This document shows positions 22,937 through 32,541 of a stretch of DNA of 64,000 nt, one piece after another. The notes under the pieces are model-generated. The model was not told the DNA's origin and made no database searches. It worked only from the letters and a program-made list of their open reading frames with translations. How positions within the stretch are numbered: position 1 is the stretch's first letter; each line of letters starts with the position of its first letter. Position numbers and translations under genes: made by a program. Origin of the DNA: Empedobacter stercoris (GTDB lineage Bacteria > Bacteroidota > Bacteroidia > Flavobacteriales > Weeksellaceae); NCBI RefSeq assembly GCF_965137335.1, contig NZ_CBCRZD010000016.1. One strand, written 5' to 3'.

Positions 22937-24886
22937 ATGGAATCAAACCATACAATGAATAAAGTAACAGCGGCAACTCTATTAATCGCATTTGGAATCA
23001 TTTACGGTGACATTGGAACAAGTCCTTTATATGTAATGAAAGCGATAATTGGAGAAAATCGTGTAATTGATGAAGCAATTGTCTACGGAGGCGTTTCGTG
23101 TGTTTTTTGGACTTTATGTTTTCAGACTTCGATCAAATATGTATGGTTGACACTAAAAGCAGATAATGATGGCGAAGGAGGAATTTTTTCGTTGTATTCG
23201 CTGATCAAGAAAAAAGGTAAAAACTTAATTATTCCAACGATTATTGGCGCTTCTGCATTACTTGCAGACGGTATAATCACTCCACCTGTTTCCGTCTCTT
23301 CCGCTGTAGAAGGACTTCGGATGTTAAATGGTTTAGAACACCTCCCTACTATTCCTATTGTTATCTTTATCCTTTCGATGTTATTTTTCTTCCAACGATT
23401 TGGAACAAATAAAGTAGGTAAAATATTTGGACCATTTATGGTTTTATGGTTTACGATGCTTTTGGGGTTAGGAGTTTTACACATCGTACATCATCCAAAT
23501 ATTATTAAGGCTTTAAATCCTTACTACGCTTACAATCTTTTAATGAATTATCCTCATGGATTTTGGATACTTGGAGCCGTTTTCTTGTGTACAACTGGAG
23601 CAGAAGCCTTATATTCAGATTTAGGTCATTGTGGTAGAAAAAACATCAGAATCAGTTGGATTTACGTTAAAATCTGTTTAGTTACAAATTACTTAGGTCA
23701 AGCAGCATGGTTGATGCACCAAGATAATCCAATGTTAGACGGACGAAATCCTTTTTACGAAATGATGCCAGAATGGTTTCTAATTCCTGGAATTTGTATT
23801 GCTACTGGTGCAGCTATTATTGCTTCTCAAGCTTTAATCACAGGTTCATTTACCTTGATCAACGAAGCAATTAACTTAGGTTATTGGCCAAGAACATTGA
23901 TTATTCAACCTAACGAACACAAAAGTCAGGTTTACATTCCTACAATCAACTTCTTATTGTGGGCAGGTTGTGTATTTATTGTCTTATATTTCCGAGACTC
24001 TTCTCACATGGAAGCCGCTTATGGACTTGCAATTACCATTACCATGTTAATGACTACTTTTTTGTTATCGTATTATCTAAATTATTACACCAAATTCAAC
24101 AAACTATTTATAGTTGCTATTTTATCTATTTTTGTCGCTATCGAAAGCTCTTTCTTTATCGCGAATGTCGTAAAATTTGTAGATGGTGGCTATTTAGCCC
24201 TATTAATGGGATGGTTGTTCTTCGTGATTATGTATTGTAGTTTTTATGGTAAAATTCTCAATTCACGCAACCTCGAATTTGTCAAAATAAAGCGATATGC
24301 CAATGTATTAACAGAATTAAGCGAAGACAAAACCATAAACAAATATTCGACTTTCTTGTTTTATTTAACCAAATCTACCAATCCAAAAAACATTGAAAAA
24401 TACAGTATTCAATCTATCCTATCAAAGCGACCAAAACGTGCAGATGTATATTGGTTTGTCAACATTAGTCGTGATAGCGAACCTTATACATTAAATTATA
24501 AAATTCTGCCAATTGTTGAGCAAAAAATATACCGAATTACGTTTAATATTGGATTTAGAGTTCAACCCAAAACAGAACAATATATCAAAAAAGTAATCAA
24601 TGATATGTATGCAAATGGAGAATTGGAATTAAAATACTTGAATCCTTGTCTAAAAAAATACAATCAAGATCCTGATATGAAATTTGTATTAATTGAAAAA
24701 TTCCCTTCAATTGAAACCAAACTAAGCATGAAAGAATTCTTTACTTTAAAAATATATTACATTTTAAAGAAAATAGAATTTAACATACCGAAATCTTTTG
24801 GACTTGAGAAAAATGACGTTGTAATCGAACACATCCCGCTATATGTTCATAAAAACAATGTTGACAATTTGAAGAGAATCGAATAA
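22937..24886 (+). CDS. kup: Kup-type potassium uptake permease
   Basis: Inner-membrane K+/H+ symporter of the KUP/HAK/KT family, about 649 residues with about 12 membrane spans in the first 430 and a long cytoplasmic tail. Family sequence is clear at FGIIYGDIGTSPLYV, KADNDGEGGIFSLY and GDGGY-like GGYLAL. The frame opens at a TTG at 22931; the ATG at 22937 is preferred, with a second ATG at 22955 possible. It stands alone, divergent from the fatty-acid operon, and ends at a strong terminator. Confidence 0.92.
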   Translation: MESNHTMNKVTAATLLIAFGIIYGDIGTSPLYVMKAIIGENRVIDEAIVYGGVSCVFWTLCFQTSIKYVWLTLKADNDGEGGIFSLYSLIKKKGKNLIIPTIIGASALLADGIITPPVSVSSAVEGLRMLNGLEHLPTIPIVIFILSMLFFFQRFGTNKVGKIFGPFMVLWFTMLLGLGVLHIVHHPNIIKALNPYYAYNLLMNYPHGFWILGAVFLCTTGAEALYSDLGHCGRKNIRISWIYVKICLVTNYLGQAAWLMHQDNPMLDGRNPFYEMMPEWFLIPGICIATGAAIIASQALITGSFTLINEAINLGYWPRTLIIQPNEHKSQVYIPTINFLLWAGCVFIVLYFRDSSHMEAAYGLAITITMLMTTFLLSYYLNYYTKFNKLFIVAILSIFVAIESSFFIANVVKFVDGGYLALLMGWLFFVIMYCSFYGKILNSRNLEFVKIKRYANVLTELSEDKTINKYSTFLFYLTKSTNPKNIEKYSIQSILSKRPKRADVYWFVNISRDSEPYTLNYKILPIVEQKIYRITFNIGFRVQPKTEQYIKKVINDMYANGELELKYLNPCLKKYNQDPDMKFVLIEKFPSIETKLSMKEFFTLKIYYILKKIEFNIPKSFGLEKNDVVIEHIPLYVHKNNVDNLKRIE

Positions 24887-24893
24887 AAAATTG

Positions 24894-24924
24894 AAATCCT
24901 GAAAATTAATTTCAGGATTTTTTT
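24894..24924 (+). terminator. Terminator of kup
   Basis: AAATCCTGAAA and TTTCAGGATTT form a stem followed by a T run, starting 8 bp after the kup stop. Confidence 0.8.
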
Positions 24925-25008
24925 ATTGAACCTATTTTTCATCATTCAAACTATCAAATAAATTTTATACATTTATATTCATCATAAACCATTAAATATC
25001 TATTTATT

Positions 25009-25335
25009 ATGTTTGAAATTTATCAAGACAAAGCAGGAGAATATCGTTTTCGTTTGAAAGCTAAAAACGGACAAAATATTTTGGCAAGCGAAGGGTACAA
25101 ACAAAAAGCAAGTTGCGAAAACGGAATCGAATCAGTTCGTAAAAATTCGCAAGATGATTCTAAATTTGAATTGAAAGAAGGAACTTCTGGAAAATGGCAT
25201 TTCAATTTGAAAGCTACGAATGGACAAATTATTGGAACAAGCCAATCGTACGAAACAGAATCTGGTGCTAAAAATGGAATAGCTTCTGTAAAAACAAATG
25301 CGTTAGATGCAGAAGTAAAAGAAGTAGAGGGTTAA
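25009..25335 (+). CDS. YegP-type (DUF1508/UPF0339) protein
   Basis: A 108-residue protein made of two copies of an approximately 50-residue DUF1508 unit: FEIYQDKAGEYRFRLKAKNG with GYKQKASCENGIESVRKN, then FELKEGTSGKWHFNLKATNG with SYETESGAKNGIASVKTN. Soluble, no signal peptide. The biochemical role of this family is unclear. It stands between kup and dps with its own intergenic spaces and is probably monocistronic. Confidence 0.88.
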   Translation: MFEIYQDKAGEYRFRLKAKNGQNILASEGYKQKASCENGIESVRKNSQDDSKFELKEGTSGKWHFNLKATNGQIIGTSQSYETESGAKNGIASVKTNALDAEVKEVEG

Positions 25336-25360
25336 AATACAAACCTCTATAAAAAGCTGA

Positions 25361-25381
25361 AGCCTTGGAAAATCCAAGGCT
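25361..25381 (-). terminator. Hairpin downstream of dps
   Basis: AGCCTTGG/CCAAGGCT forms a perfect 8-bp stem; on the minus strand it is followed by TCAGCTTTTT, so it most likely serves dps, although it also lies 25 bp after the DUF1508 gene. Confidence 0.5.
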
Positions 25382-25443
25382 CAACCTAATTAACACTAAT
25401 ATGAATTAACACTAAAAACTTATGAAGTAAAATAATGTTCACT

Positions 25444-25908
25444 TTATTTAAGATGCGATCTAAGCATCCAAGCAGTTTTTTGATGTTGTTCTAATAAACC
25501 AACTAAGAAATCCGAAGTTGAAATATCGTTGAACTCATCAATTTCTACTACAGCTTCTGCCAAAAAGTTTATAATCACTTCGTGGTCGTGTAGCAAATCA
25601 GCAATAAAACTTAAACTATCTTTGTTTTCTGTATTTCTTGCCTCTGACAAATGAGTTAACTGCAAATACTCTGCCATTGTTGCTGGTGCGTATACATCTT
25701 TTTGACGTATTTTTTCCGCAACATCGTCTATGACAATTTGTAACTCGTTATATAACGTTTCAAAATACACATGTATGGTTTGAAAATCTGGGCCTTCAAT
25801 ATTCCAATGTGCATTTCTTGTTTTTAAATATAAAATATGCTCGTCTGCTAATAATTTAATTAAAATATCAGCGATTTTTTGTTTTTTTTCTGGCGATAAT
25901 AATTTCAT
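25444..25908 (-). CDS. dps: Dps-family ferritin-like DNA-protection protein
   Basis: A 154-residue Dps/miniferritin that oxidises and stores iron and shields DNA in stationary phase. Ferroxidase ligands are visible in the expected spacing: His34 in RNAHWNIEGP, His46, Asp61 and Glu65 in IDDVAEKI. Length is typical. Monocistronic. Confidence 0.93.
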   Translation of the reverse strand: MKLLSPEKKQKIADILIKLLADEHILYLKTRNAHWNIEGPDFQTIHVYFETLYNELQIVIDDVAEKIRQKDVYAPATMAEYLQLTHLSEARNTENKDSLSFIADLLHDHEVIINFLAEAVVEIDEFNDISTSDFLVGLLEQHQKTAWMLRSHLK

Positions 25909-26161
25909 TTGTTTAAATTTTTATATTGTCTATTTTGATTAACTTTACTACTGCAAAGATAAAACCAAAAAAGCAATATATTATAGATTTATTAAACCTA
26001 ATATCTATTCTTTTATAATAAAAAACTATGAACGACTCGTTACGATTAAAATCAATAATGATGTTTATTGAAAAACAGAATTATTATTTTTGATAGAACA
26101 AATTTATAGTGGTTTTTTCAATTAGAACCATTTTTAAACGTTAAATATTAATTAAATTTCT

Positions 26162-26689
26162 ATGAAAAAATTACTCTTATTTATCATTTCTTTAACCCTA
26201 AGCAGCACTATTTACGCTCAAACATATCAAAAACAACCACTTAATAACAATTGGCGATTTGGTGGTGGTCTTGGATTATCTTTTGGTAATAATGGTTATT
26301 TTGGTTTCAATGTTTCTCCAAGTGTTGGTTACATGATTGCTAACAATTTAGAACTTGGTGCTACAGCCGGTTATCAATATGCAAAAGACGATTATGCTAA
26401 ATTGAATTTATTTAATGCTGGACCTTATGTTAACTTTTTTCCAGTCGAAAATCTTTTTCTTAGAGCCAACTATATGCACTACACAGGAAAACAAAAGTAT
26501 AACGAACGTTATAACTATAATTACGAAACAAATTTAGATGAATCTGCTTTATGGTTAGGTGCTGGTTATCAATCTTCTGGACCTATAAGATTTCAAGCAG
26601 GAGTTATGTATAACGTATTATACAAAGAAAATGAAAGTATATTCTCTAGCGGATTTCAACCTTTTATGGGTGTATCTATAGGTTTATAA
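26162..26689 (+). CDS. Outer-membrane beta-barrel protein
   Basis: A 175-residue protein with a signal peptide (MKKLLLFIISLTLSSTIYAQ, cut near residue 20) followed by alternating glycine- and aromatic-rich strands such as WRFGGGLGLSFGNNGYFGF and GAGYQSS, ending in an aliphatic residue, as in small Bacteroidota outer-membrane barrels. Function unknown. It is monocistronic with a strong terminator. Confidence 0.8.
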   Translation: MKKLLLFIISLTLSSTIYAQTYQKQPLNNNWRFGGGLGLSFGNNGYFGFNVSPSVGYMIANNLELGATAGYQYAKDDYAKLNLFNAGPYVNFFPVENLFLRANYMHYTGKQKYNERYNYNYETNLDESALWLGAGYQSSGPIRFQAGVMYNVLYKENESIFSSGFQPFMGVSIGL

Positions 26690-26696
26690 TAAACGA

Positions 26697-26730
26697 AAAT
26701 CCATCTCAGTCATTGAGATGGATTTTTTTT
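26697..26730 (+). terminator. Terminator of the beta-barrel gene
   Basis: AAAATCCATCTCA/TGAGATGGATTTT stem followed by T8, 8 bp after the stop. Confidence 0.85.
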
Positions 26731-26751
26731 ATTCTATTAATCAGATGAATA

Positions 26752-27843
26752 TTAGAAATCTTCTTCTGATCCTTTCAATTTTTCTGCATTTTCTGCCACT
26801 TTCAATGCATCAATCATTTCTTGAATATCTCCATTCATAAAGTTATCCAAGTTATAGATTGATTTATTAATACGGTGATCCGTTACACGTCCCTGCGGAT
26901 AGTTGTATGTACGAATTTTAGCCGAACGGTCTCCAGTTGACACTAAAGATTTACGTTGAGCCGAGCGCTCTGAATGTTTTTTCTCGAATTCTATTTCATA
27001 CAATTTTGTACGTAACAATTGCAATGCCTTCTCGCGGTTTTTATGTTGTGAACGCGCTTCTTGACAAACAATTACGATACCTGAAGGTTTGTGTGTTAAT
27101 TGAACTTTCGTTTCAACCTTATTTACATTTTGTCCTCCCGCACCAGACGAACGAGCTGTTTGATATTCTAAATCTGCTGGATTAATCACCACATCCACTT
27201 CTTCTGCTTCTGGTAACACTGCGACTGTAATCGCCGAAGTATGCACACGTCCTTGAGATTCTGTTTCTGGAACACGTTGTACACGATGAACTCCTGATTC
27301 GTATTTCATCGTTCCATAAACTGCATTCCCTTCTACTTGCATCACCAACTCTTTGTATCCTTTTCCAGATGCATCAGAAGTATTCAAAACTTCATGTTTC
27401 CATCCTCTTTCTTTAAAATACATCGAATACATACGGTAAATGTCTTCTACGAAAATTGCTGCTTCATCTCCTCCTGTACCAGAACGCAATTCAACGATAA
27501 CGTTTTTATCATCTTCTGGATCTTTTGGAATCAACATCATTTTGATCTCTTCTTCTATTGCAGGAATTGCATTGATTGCTTCATCTTTTTCGATTTTAGC
27601 TAATTCAACCATTTCTGCATCAGAACCGTCATTAATGATTTCGTCTGCTTCTTCAATCGCATTTAAGTATCCTTCGTATACTTTTTGAATCTCTACGAAA
27701 TCTCTTAAATCAGAATATTCTTTGTTTAATTTTGCATAACGAGCTTGATCTGTCACGATATCAGGTTGGATGATCAAATCTGCCACCTCATCAAATCGTT
27801 GTTTAATTGCTCTTAATTTATCTAATAGACCTAAATCTGCCAT
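26752..27843 (-). CDS. prfA: Peptide chain release factor 1
   Basis: RF1 reads UAA and UAG and hydrolyses peptidyl-tRNA. The 363-residue protein has the PxT codon-recognition motif as PET (residues 192-194, in RVQRVPETESQGR) and the catalytic GGQ at 236-238 in SSGAGGQNVNK; PxT rather than SPF marks it as RF1 and not RF2. Full length. Stands alone on the minus strand. Confidence 0.96.
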   Translation of the reverse strand: MADLGLLDKLRAIKQRFDEVADLIIQPDIVTDQARYAKLNKEYSDLRDFVEIQKVYEGYLNAIEEADEIINDGSDAEMVELAKIEKDEAINAIPAIEEEIKMMLIPKDPEDDKNVIVELRSGTGGDEAAIFVEDIYRMYSMYFKERGWKHEVLNTSDASGKGYKELVMQVEGNAVYGTMKYESGVHRVQRVPETESQGRVHTSAITVAVLPEAEEVDVVINPADLEYQTARSSGAGGQNVNKVETKVQLTHKPSGIVIVCQEARSQHKNREKALQLLRTKLYEIEFEKKHSERSAQRKSLVSTGDRSAKIRTYNYPQGRVTDHRINKSIYNLDNFMNGDIQEMIDALKVAENAEKLKGSEEDF

Positions 27844-27900
27844 ATACTTTTATTGGATTGCAAAGATACAATAACTCAAGTGATTCAGAAAATTTGAATA

Positions 27901-27930
27901 AAAAAAACCGATGAAAAATCATCGGTTTTG
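27901..27930 (-). terminator. Terminator of the adhesin-like gene
   Basis: AAACCGATGA/TCATCGGTTT stem with A and T runs on either side, 22 bp past the downstream gene end. A nearly identical hairpin lies at 29457-29490. Confidence 0.8.
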
Positions 27931-27951
27931 TATTCTAATCTTAGTTAAAAA

Positions 27952-29316
27952 TTATTTTTTAACTAATTTTTTCACAACTTTGCTTGTGCCATTATTAATT
28001 TCTAAAATATAAACTCCTTTTGGTAAAGATGAAATATCGTATGAATCTGCGTGTTTAAATGTTTTAACTTTAGCTCCATTTAGATTAAATAATTCTAAAG
28101 TTACTTTAGATTTATCTGCATTTGAGTCTAAGTTTACTTTGAATGAATCTTGAACTGGATTTGGATACACACTAACAGCTTTATCTGATTTAACAGTTGA
28201 TGTTCCTAATGTTTTCAATTTTCCTTCAACGGATACATTATCAATATTGATTCTGTACATATCTGATACATTAAAGTGTCTGAATGTAATATAGATTTTT
28301 TGTCCTACAAATTCTGTTAAATCTACTGATCTTTCAGTTTCTGTACCAGGCAAGTCTTTTTCGGTAAACACCTGTTTGAAATCTGATTCATTAGAAGTAT
28401 CGTTAGTTGTAGAAATATAAACGGCATAATTCTCTTTGTTATACAATGGATCAGAAGCAAAAACTCCATATTTCAAAGTTGCTTTACCGTCTACATTTGT
28501 TAAATCAATTTCTGGAGATGTTATCCAGTTATCTGGAGTTAAAGGACCATAATCATTAATATAAGATGCCGAAGTAATTAATGGACTGCCAACAGGGTTA
28601 CCTGATGCATCTGTTGATTGAACAGCTGACCAATTAAATTTGTCTCCATCTTTATCTGATAACTTCCAATCAGAAATATCTACATCGTCAAAATTATCTG
28701 ACCAAATAACATCACTTGTTGGATCTGGATCACCTCCTCCTGAAGATTCTGTCACCTTTATATCATCAATTAATAACATAAACATATCAGTAGAGTTATT
28801 AACAAATGCTATTCTTACTTGCTGTCCTGCATAGTCTTTTAAATTGAAAGTTCTTTTTTTCCAATCACTATCTTCAGCTGACACGCTTAATATTTCAGTT
28901 TTAAAATCAGCTATTGCATTACCTCCTGTAGAAATCATGACTTTATAACCGTCAGAAAAATCTGGGTCTTGCGCTTTAGCTTTCCATTCTAAAACAGGAT
29001 CTTTAGCATCTTTAAGATCAATAACTGGTGAAATCAACCAATCGTCTGATGTTCCTGTTGGACTGTACCATGAAGTACTCATTGCTGCAAAGTTTCCCAT
29101 AGGTCCACCATAATTTCCATTATTTCCTTGTCGATCAATAGAATTCCATCCATTTGTTATGAAATTCACTGCAGACGCAGGCTTATTCTTATCATTATCT
29201 ATAACTGTCCATGCGCTAATACCTGGTCCATTCCCATCAAAATTTTCTTCAAAAATTTGTGCTGATAGCGTTGCAAGAGACGATAAAGTCAATAAAGAAC
29301 ATAAAATTTTTTTCAT
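27952..29316 (-). CDS. T9SS-exported protein with two choice-of-anchor J (cleaved adhesin) domains
   Basis: The 454-residue protein has a signal peptide (about residues 1-19, ATLSAQ), then two jelly-roll modules of the choice-of-anchor J type: the first around ENFDGNGPGISAWTVID to DDWLISPVIDL, the second around DNFDDVDISDWKLSDKD to DNWITSPEIDL. The C-terminus is a type A T9SS sorting domain (SVYPNPVQDSFKVN to KLVKK). Such modules occur in surface adhesins and gingipains; here there is no protease domain, so a binding role is likely. Exported by the GldKLMN-dependent system. Confidence 0.85.
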   Translation of the reverse strand: MKKILCSLLTLSSLATLSAQIFEENFDGNGPGISAWTVIDNDKNKPASAVNFITNGWNSIDRQGNNGNYGGPMGNFAAMSTSWYSPTGTSDDWLISPVIDLKDAKDPVLEWKAKAQDPDFSDGYKVMISTGGNAIADFKTEILSVSAEDSDWKKRTFNLKDYAGQQVRIAFVNNSTDMFMLLIDDIKVTESSGGGDPDPTSDVIWSDNFDDVDISDWKLSDKDGDKFNWSAVQSTDASGNPVGSPLITSASYINDYGPLTPDNWITSPEIDLTNVDGKATLKYGVFASDPLYNKENYAVYISTTNDTSNESDFKQVFTEKDLPGTETERSVDLTEFVGQKIYITFRHFNVSDMYRINIDNVSVEGKLKTLGTSTVKSDKAVSVYPNPVQDSFKVNLDSNADKSKVTLELFNLNGAKVKTFKHADSYDISSLPKGVYILEINNGTSKVVKKLVKK

Positions 29317-29456
29317 AAAAAATTCATTTTAAGTGTTAATTAATATTAATGTTACTATAAACTTATAGAAAAAAAAATATAAAACACAATATTGCCTTAT
29401 CAAAACGCTTAATTTATAACAATTCAAAATAAATGACATATATCACTTATTTAAAC

Positions 29457-29490
29457 AAAAAAACCGATGAAAAATCATCGGCTTTGTATT
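29457..29490 (-). terminator. Terminator of glnN
   Basis: ACCGATGA/TCATCGG stem in a poly-A/poly-T context, 16 bp after the glnN stop; near copy of 27901-27930. Confidence 0.75.
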
Positions 29491-29505
29491 ATATCATTAA
29501 AAATA

Positions 29506-31692
29506 TTATCGGGTAAACAATAACTCTCTATATTTTGTTAAAACCCAATATTCGTTATCCACCATCAACTCTAACTTATCTGCATGGTAACGAATTTCGT
29601 CATAATAAGGTTTTACTTTATCACAATAAGCGTGAGCTTTTTCTTCTAAAGACTCCACCACATTTGCCTCCTTACGTGCATCCATCATCAAGTGTAATTT
29701 TGCATTTAATTCGTTAACGTGCATCGAAATTTTCTTCAAAATAATTAATTGCTCTCCAGCATATTGTTCATAGTCGTCTCCGAATATATCTTTGAATCCT
29801 TTAATATTTTTGATTAACAAGTTTTGATATTTAAAAACAGTTGGGATAATATGATTTCTTACTATATCACCTAAAACACGTCCCTCTATCTGAATTTTCT
29901 TGATATAATCCTCTAATTCGATTTCGTAACGAGCCTCAACTTCTGTATGATTCATCACATTTACTTCCGCAAATAAATCCAACGATTTTTGAGAAATTTT
30001 TGCTTTTAAAGCTGCTGGAGTTGTTTTATGATTTGATAATCCACGACGAACCGCTTCTTCTTCCCATTCTTTACTGTATCCATCACCTTCGAAAAGAATA
30101 TGTTTGGTTTCTTTGATGTATTCGCGTAAAACGTTAAAAATTGCTTCATCTTTTTTCAAACCGCTTTCAATCAACGTATCAACTTCTTTTCTAAAATCCA
30201 TCAATTGTTTGGCAACAATAGCATTCAAAGTTGTCATTGCGTTTGCACAGTTTGCTGTAGAACCAACCGCACGAAACTCGAATTTATTTCCTGTAAATGC
30301 AAATGGAGAAGTTCGATTACGATCTGTATTATCTAATAATACATCTGGAATTTTCCCAACGACATTTAATTTTAGATCCGTTTTTTCTTCTGGAGATAAC
30401 TTCCCTGTCGAAACACCTTCTAATTCTTCCAATACTTTTGTCAATTGCTGACCAATAAAAATTGAAATAATAGCAGGAGGCGCTTCATTTGCACCTAAAC
30501 GATGATCATTAGAAGCTGATGCAATAGACGCACGTAATAATTCTTCATAAATTGAAACCGCTTTTATTGTATTAATAAAAAATGTCAAGAACTGTAAATT
30601 ACTATTTGGCGTTTTGCCTGGCGCTAATAAATTCACTCCTGTATCAGTTGCCAACGACCAGTTATTGTGTTTTCCAGATCCATTAACACCTTTGAACGGT
30701 TTTTCGTGAAATAACACTTTAAAATGATGACGCTCTGCTACTTTTTGCATGACATCCATTAATAATGAATTGTGATCAACCGCTAAATTTGTTTCTTCAA
30801 AAATTGGCGCTAATTCAAATTGATTTGGAGCAACTTCATTATGACGTGTTTTGACAGGAATTCCTAACAACATACATTCGTTCTCTAAATCGCGCATATA
30901 ATTCAACACGCGAGTAGGAATCGATCCGAAGTAATGATCCTCTAATTGCTGTCCTTTAGCCGAAACATGACCTAACAATGTTCTACCAGTTTGTAAAATA
31001 TCAGGACGAGAAGCTGCTAAAGCATCGTCAATTAAGAAATATTCTTGTTCCCAACCCAAAGTTGGTGTAACTTTCTTTACATTTTTATCAAAAAATTTCG
31101 CCACCTCTGTAGCCGCTTCATCTATAGACAAAAGTGCTCTTAACAATGGGGCTTTATTATCTAAAGCTTCACCTGTATACGAAACAAAAACGGTAGGAAT
31201 ACACAATGTTGTTCCAAAAATAAATGCAGGAGAAGTAGGATCCCAAGCTGTATACCCGCGTGCTTCGAAGGTATTTCTGATTCCTCCATTCGGAAAAGAA
31301 GATGCGTCTGGCTCTTGTTGAACCAATAATGATCCACTAAACTTTTCTACTGGATCTGCTCCATCAAATGAGGTTTCAAAAAACGCATCATGTTTTTCTG
31401 CTGTAGTTCCTGTCAGAGGCTGAAACCAATGTGTATAATGCGTAACTCCTTTACTCATCGCCCATTCTTTCATACCTAAAGCTACAAAGTCTGCCATTTT
31501 ACGGTCAATTTTAGTACCATAATCCATTGCAGAACGTACTGCTTTGTATGCTTCCGAAGTTAAATGCTGACGCATTACTTTGTCATTAAATACATTACTT
31601 GCAAAAATATCTGATTTTTTACCTAAATCAGGAACGCTAACCGGCATACGATTACTTGCGGCTTTTAAAGCTTCAAAACGAAATGATGTCAT
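29506..31692 (-). CDS. glnN: Glutamine synthetase type III
   Basis: GSIII makes glutamine from glutamate, ammonia and ATP. The 728-residue length and sequences such as GWEQEYFLID, VKTRHNEVAPNQFELAPIFE, GSGKHNNWSLAT and NRTSPFAFTGNKFEFRAVG are those of the large GSIII class, common in Bacteroidota. It is monocistronic, with a TAnnTTTG element and an inverted repeat upstream that could serve nitrogen control. Confidence 0.95.
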   Translation of the reverse strand: MTSFRFEALKAASNRMPVSVPDLGKKSDIFASNVFNDKVMRQHLTSEAYKAVRSAMDYGTKIDRKMADFVALGMKEWAMSKGVTHYTHWFQPLTGTTAEKHDAFFETSFDGADPVEKFSGSLLVQQEPDASSFPNGGIRNTFEARGYTAWDPTSPAFIFGTTLCIPTVFVSYTGEALDNKAPLLRALLSIDEAATEVAKFFDKNVKKVTPTLGWEQEYFLIDDALAASRPDILQTGRTLLGHVSAKGQQLEDHYFGSIPTRVLNYMRDLENECMLLGIPVKTRHNEVAPNQFELAPIFEETNLAVDHNSLLMDVMQKVAERHHFKVLFHEKPFKGVNGSGKHNNWSLATDTGVNLLAPGKTPNSNLQFLTFFINTIKAVSIYEELLRASIASASNDHRLGANEAPPAIISIFIGQQLTKVLEELEGVSTGKLSPEEKTDLKLNVVGKIPDVLLDNTDRNRTSPFAFTGNKFEFRAVGSTANCANAMTTLNAIVAKQLMDFRKEVDTLIESGLKKDEAIFNVLREYIKETKHILFEGDGYSKEWEEEAVRRGLSNHKTTPAALKAKISQKSLDLFAEVNVMNHTEVEARYEIELEDYIKKIQIEGRVLGDIVRNHIIPTVFKYQNLLIKNIKGFKDIFGDDYEQYAGEQLIILKKISMHVNELNAKLHLMMDARKEANVVESLEEKAHAYCDKVKPYYDEIRYHADKLELMVDNEYWVLTKYRELLFTR

Positions 31693-31721
31693 AAAGAAAT
31701 AATTTATGTTGTTTTATGGAA

Positions 31722-31777
31722 CAAAAATAAATAAAAAATAAACACAAAATAAAACTACCCCCCTATTTTTTTAGGGG
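31722..31777 (-). promoter_or_regulatory. Putative glnN promoter and upstream inverted repeat
   Basis: Minus-strand TATTTTTG (plus 31722-31729) fits the -7 element 30 bp before the ATG. Upstream, CCCCTATTTTTTTAGGGG (31760-31777) is an inverted repeat with 6-bp arms, unusually GC-rich for this DNA, and could be an operator. Confidence 0.45.
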
Positions 31778-31890
31778 TTAATCGAAAATTAACATAACAT
31801 AACACTTCGATACCCCTGTTTTAAACAATCAATAAAATAAAAAAGTAAAATTCTTCTTTATTTTATATTAAAATGTAATTAATAGAAACG

Positions 31891-31925
31891 AAAAAAGCAG
31901 TTTCAACACGTTGAAACTGCTTTTA
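31891..31925 (-). terminator. Terminator of the DUF4293-like gene
   Basis: AAAAGCAGTTTCAA/TTGAAACTGCTTTT forms a long perfect stem 29 bp after the stop, flanked by A and T runs. Confidence 0.8.
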
Positions 31926-31953
31926 GACACTCATAATATAAAAAGTTTTTGGT

Positions 31954-32367
31954 CTATCTGAATCTATCTACTGATTTTACAAGATCATCATCCTTCTTAA
32001 TCAAACGATTGGCAATTGACAGAAGCACAATCGAAGCTAAAGGAACTAATGCCCAAATACCTTTCTCAGAATTTCCTTCTCCAGGTAATGTTAATAGACA
32101 GTAAACAAAAGAACCAATTAATAAAACATTCAAAATAATATTTAACCATCCCAAGCTAATCTGTAAGCTTCGTTTTTTAAAAAACATAATGGTTAAAAAC
32201 GAAATTAAAGCTGATGAGAAAAAGGCTAATGAAAAAATGTAATCTCCTTTCTCTGGATTTTGCAACCATTGTAATGGAATATCAAATAGTTTATCAAAAT
32301 TCATGGCGAATATACTCGAAATTATTCCACTTAAGAATAAATATATACTTTGCTTTCTTTGAATCAT
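31954..32367 (-). CDS. DUF4293-type membrane protein
   Basis: A 137-residue protein beginning MIQRKQSIYLFLSGIISSIF with four hydrophobic spans (about 7-22, 45-60, 70-92, 105-120). This fits the small DUF4293 family that I associate with rho in Flavobacteriia, and the gene lies divergent to rho here. Function unknown. Confidence 0.75.
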   Translation of the reverse strand: MIQRKQSIYLFLSGIISSIFAMNFDKLFDIPLQWLQNPEKGDYIFSLAFFSSALISFLTIMFFKKRSLQISLGWLNIILNVLLIGSFVYCLLTLPGEGNSEKGIWALVPLASIVLLSIANRLIKKDDDLVKSVDRFR

Positions 32368-32541
32368 TTCTTAAATTTCGAATACAAATGTAAAAAAACT
32401 TTTTGAGTTTTTATAATTATTCGTACTATTGCATTAATAAATCTCAAATTTATTCGCTTTGTAACAATTCTATTGTTATGATTCCCAATTACTTTATTGA
32501 ATAAAAAAATATAAACACATTAATACCTTCATTATAGGATT

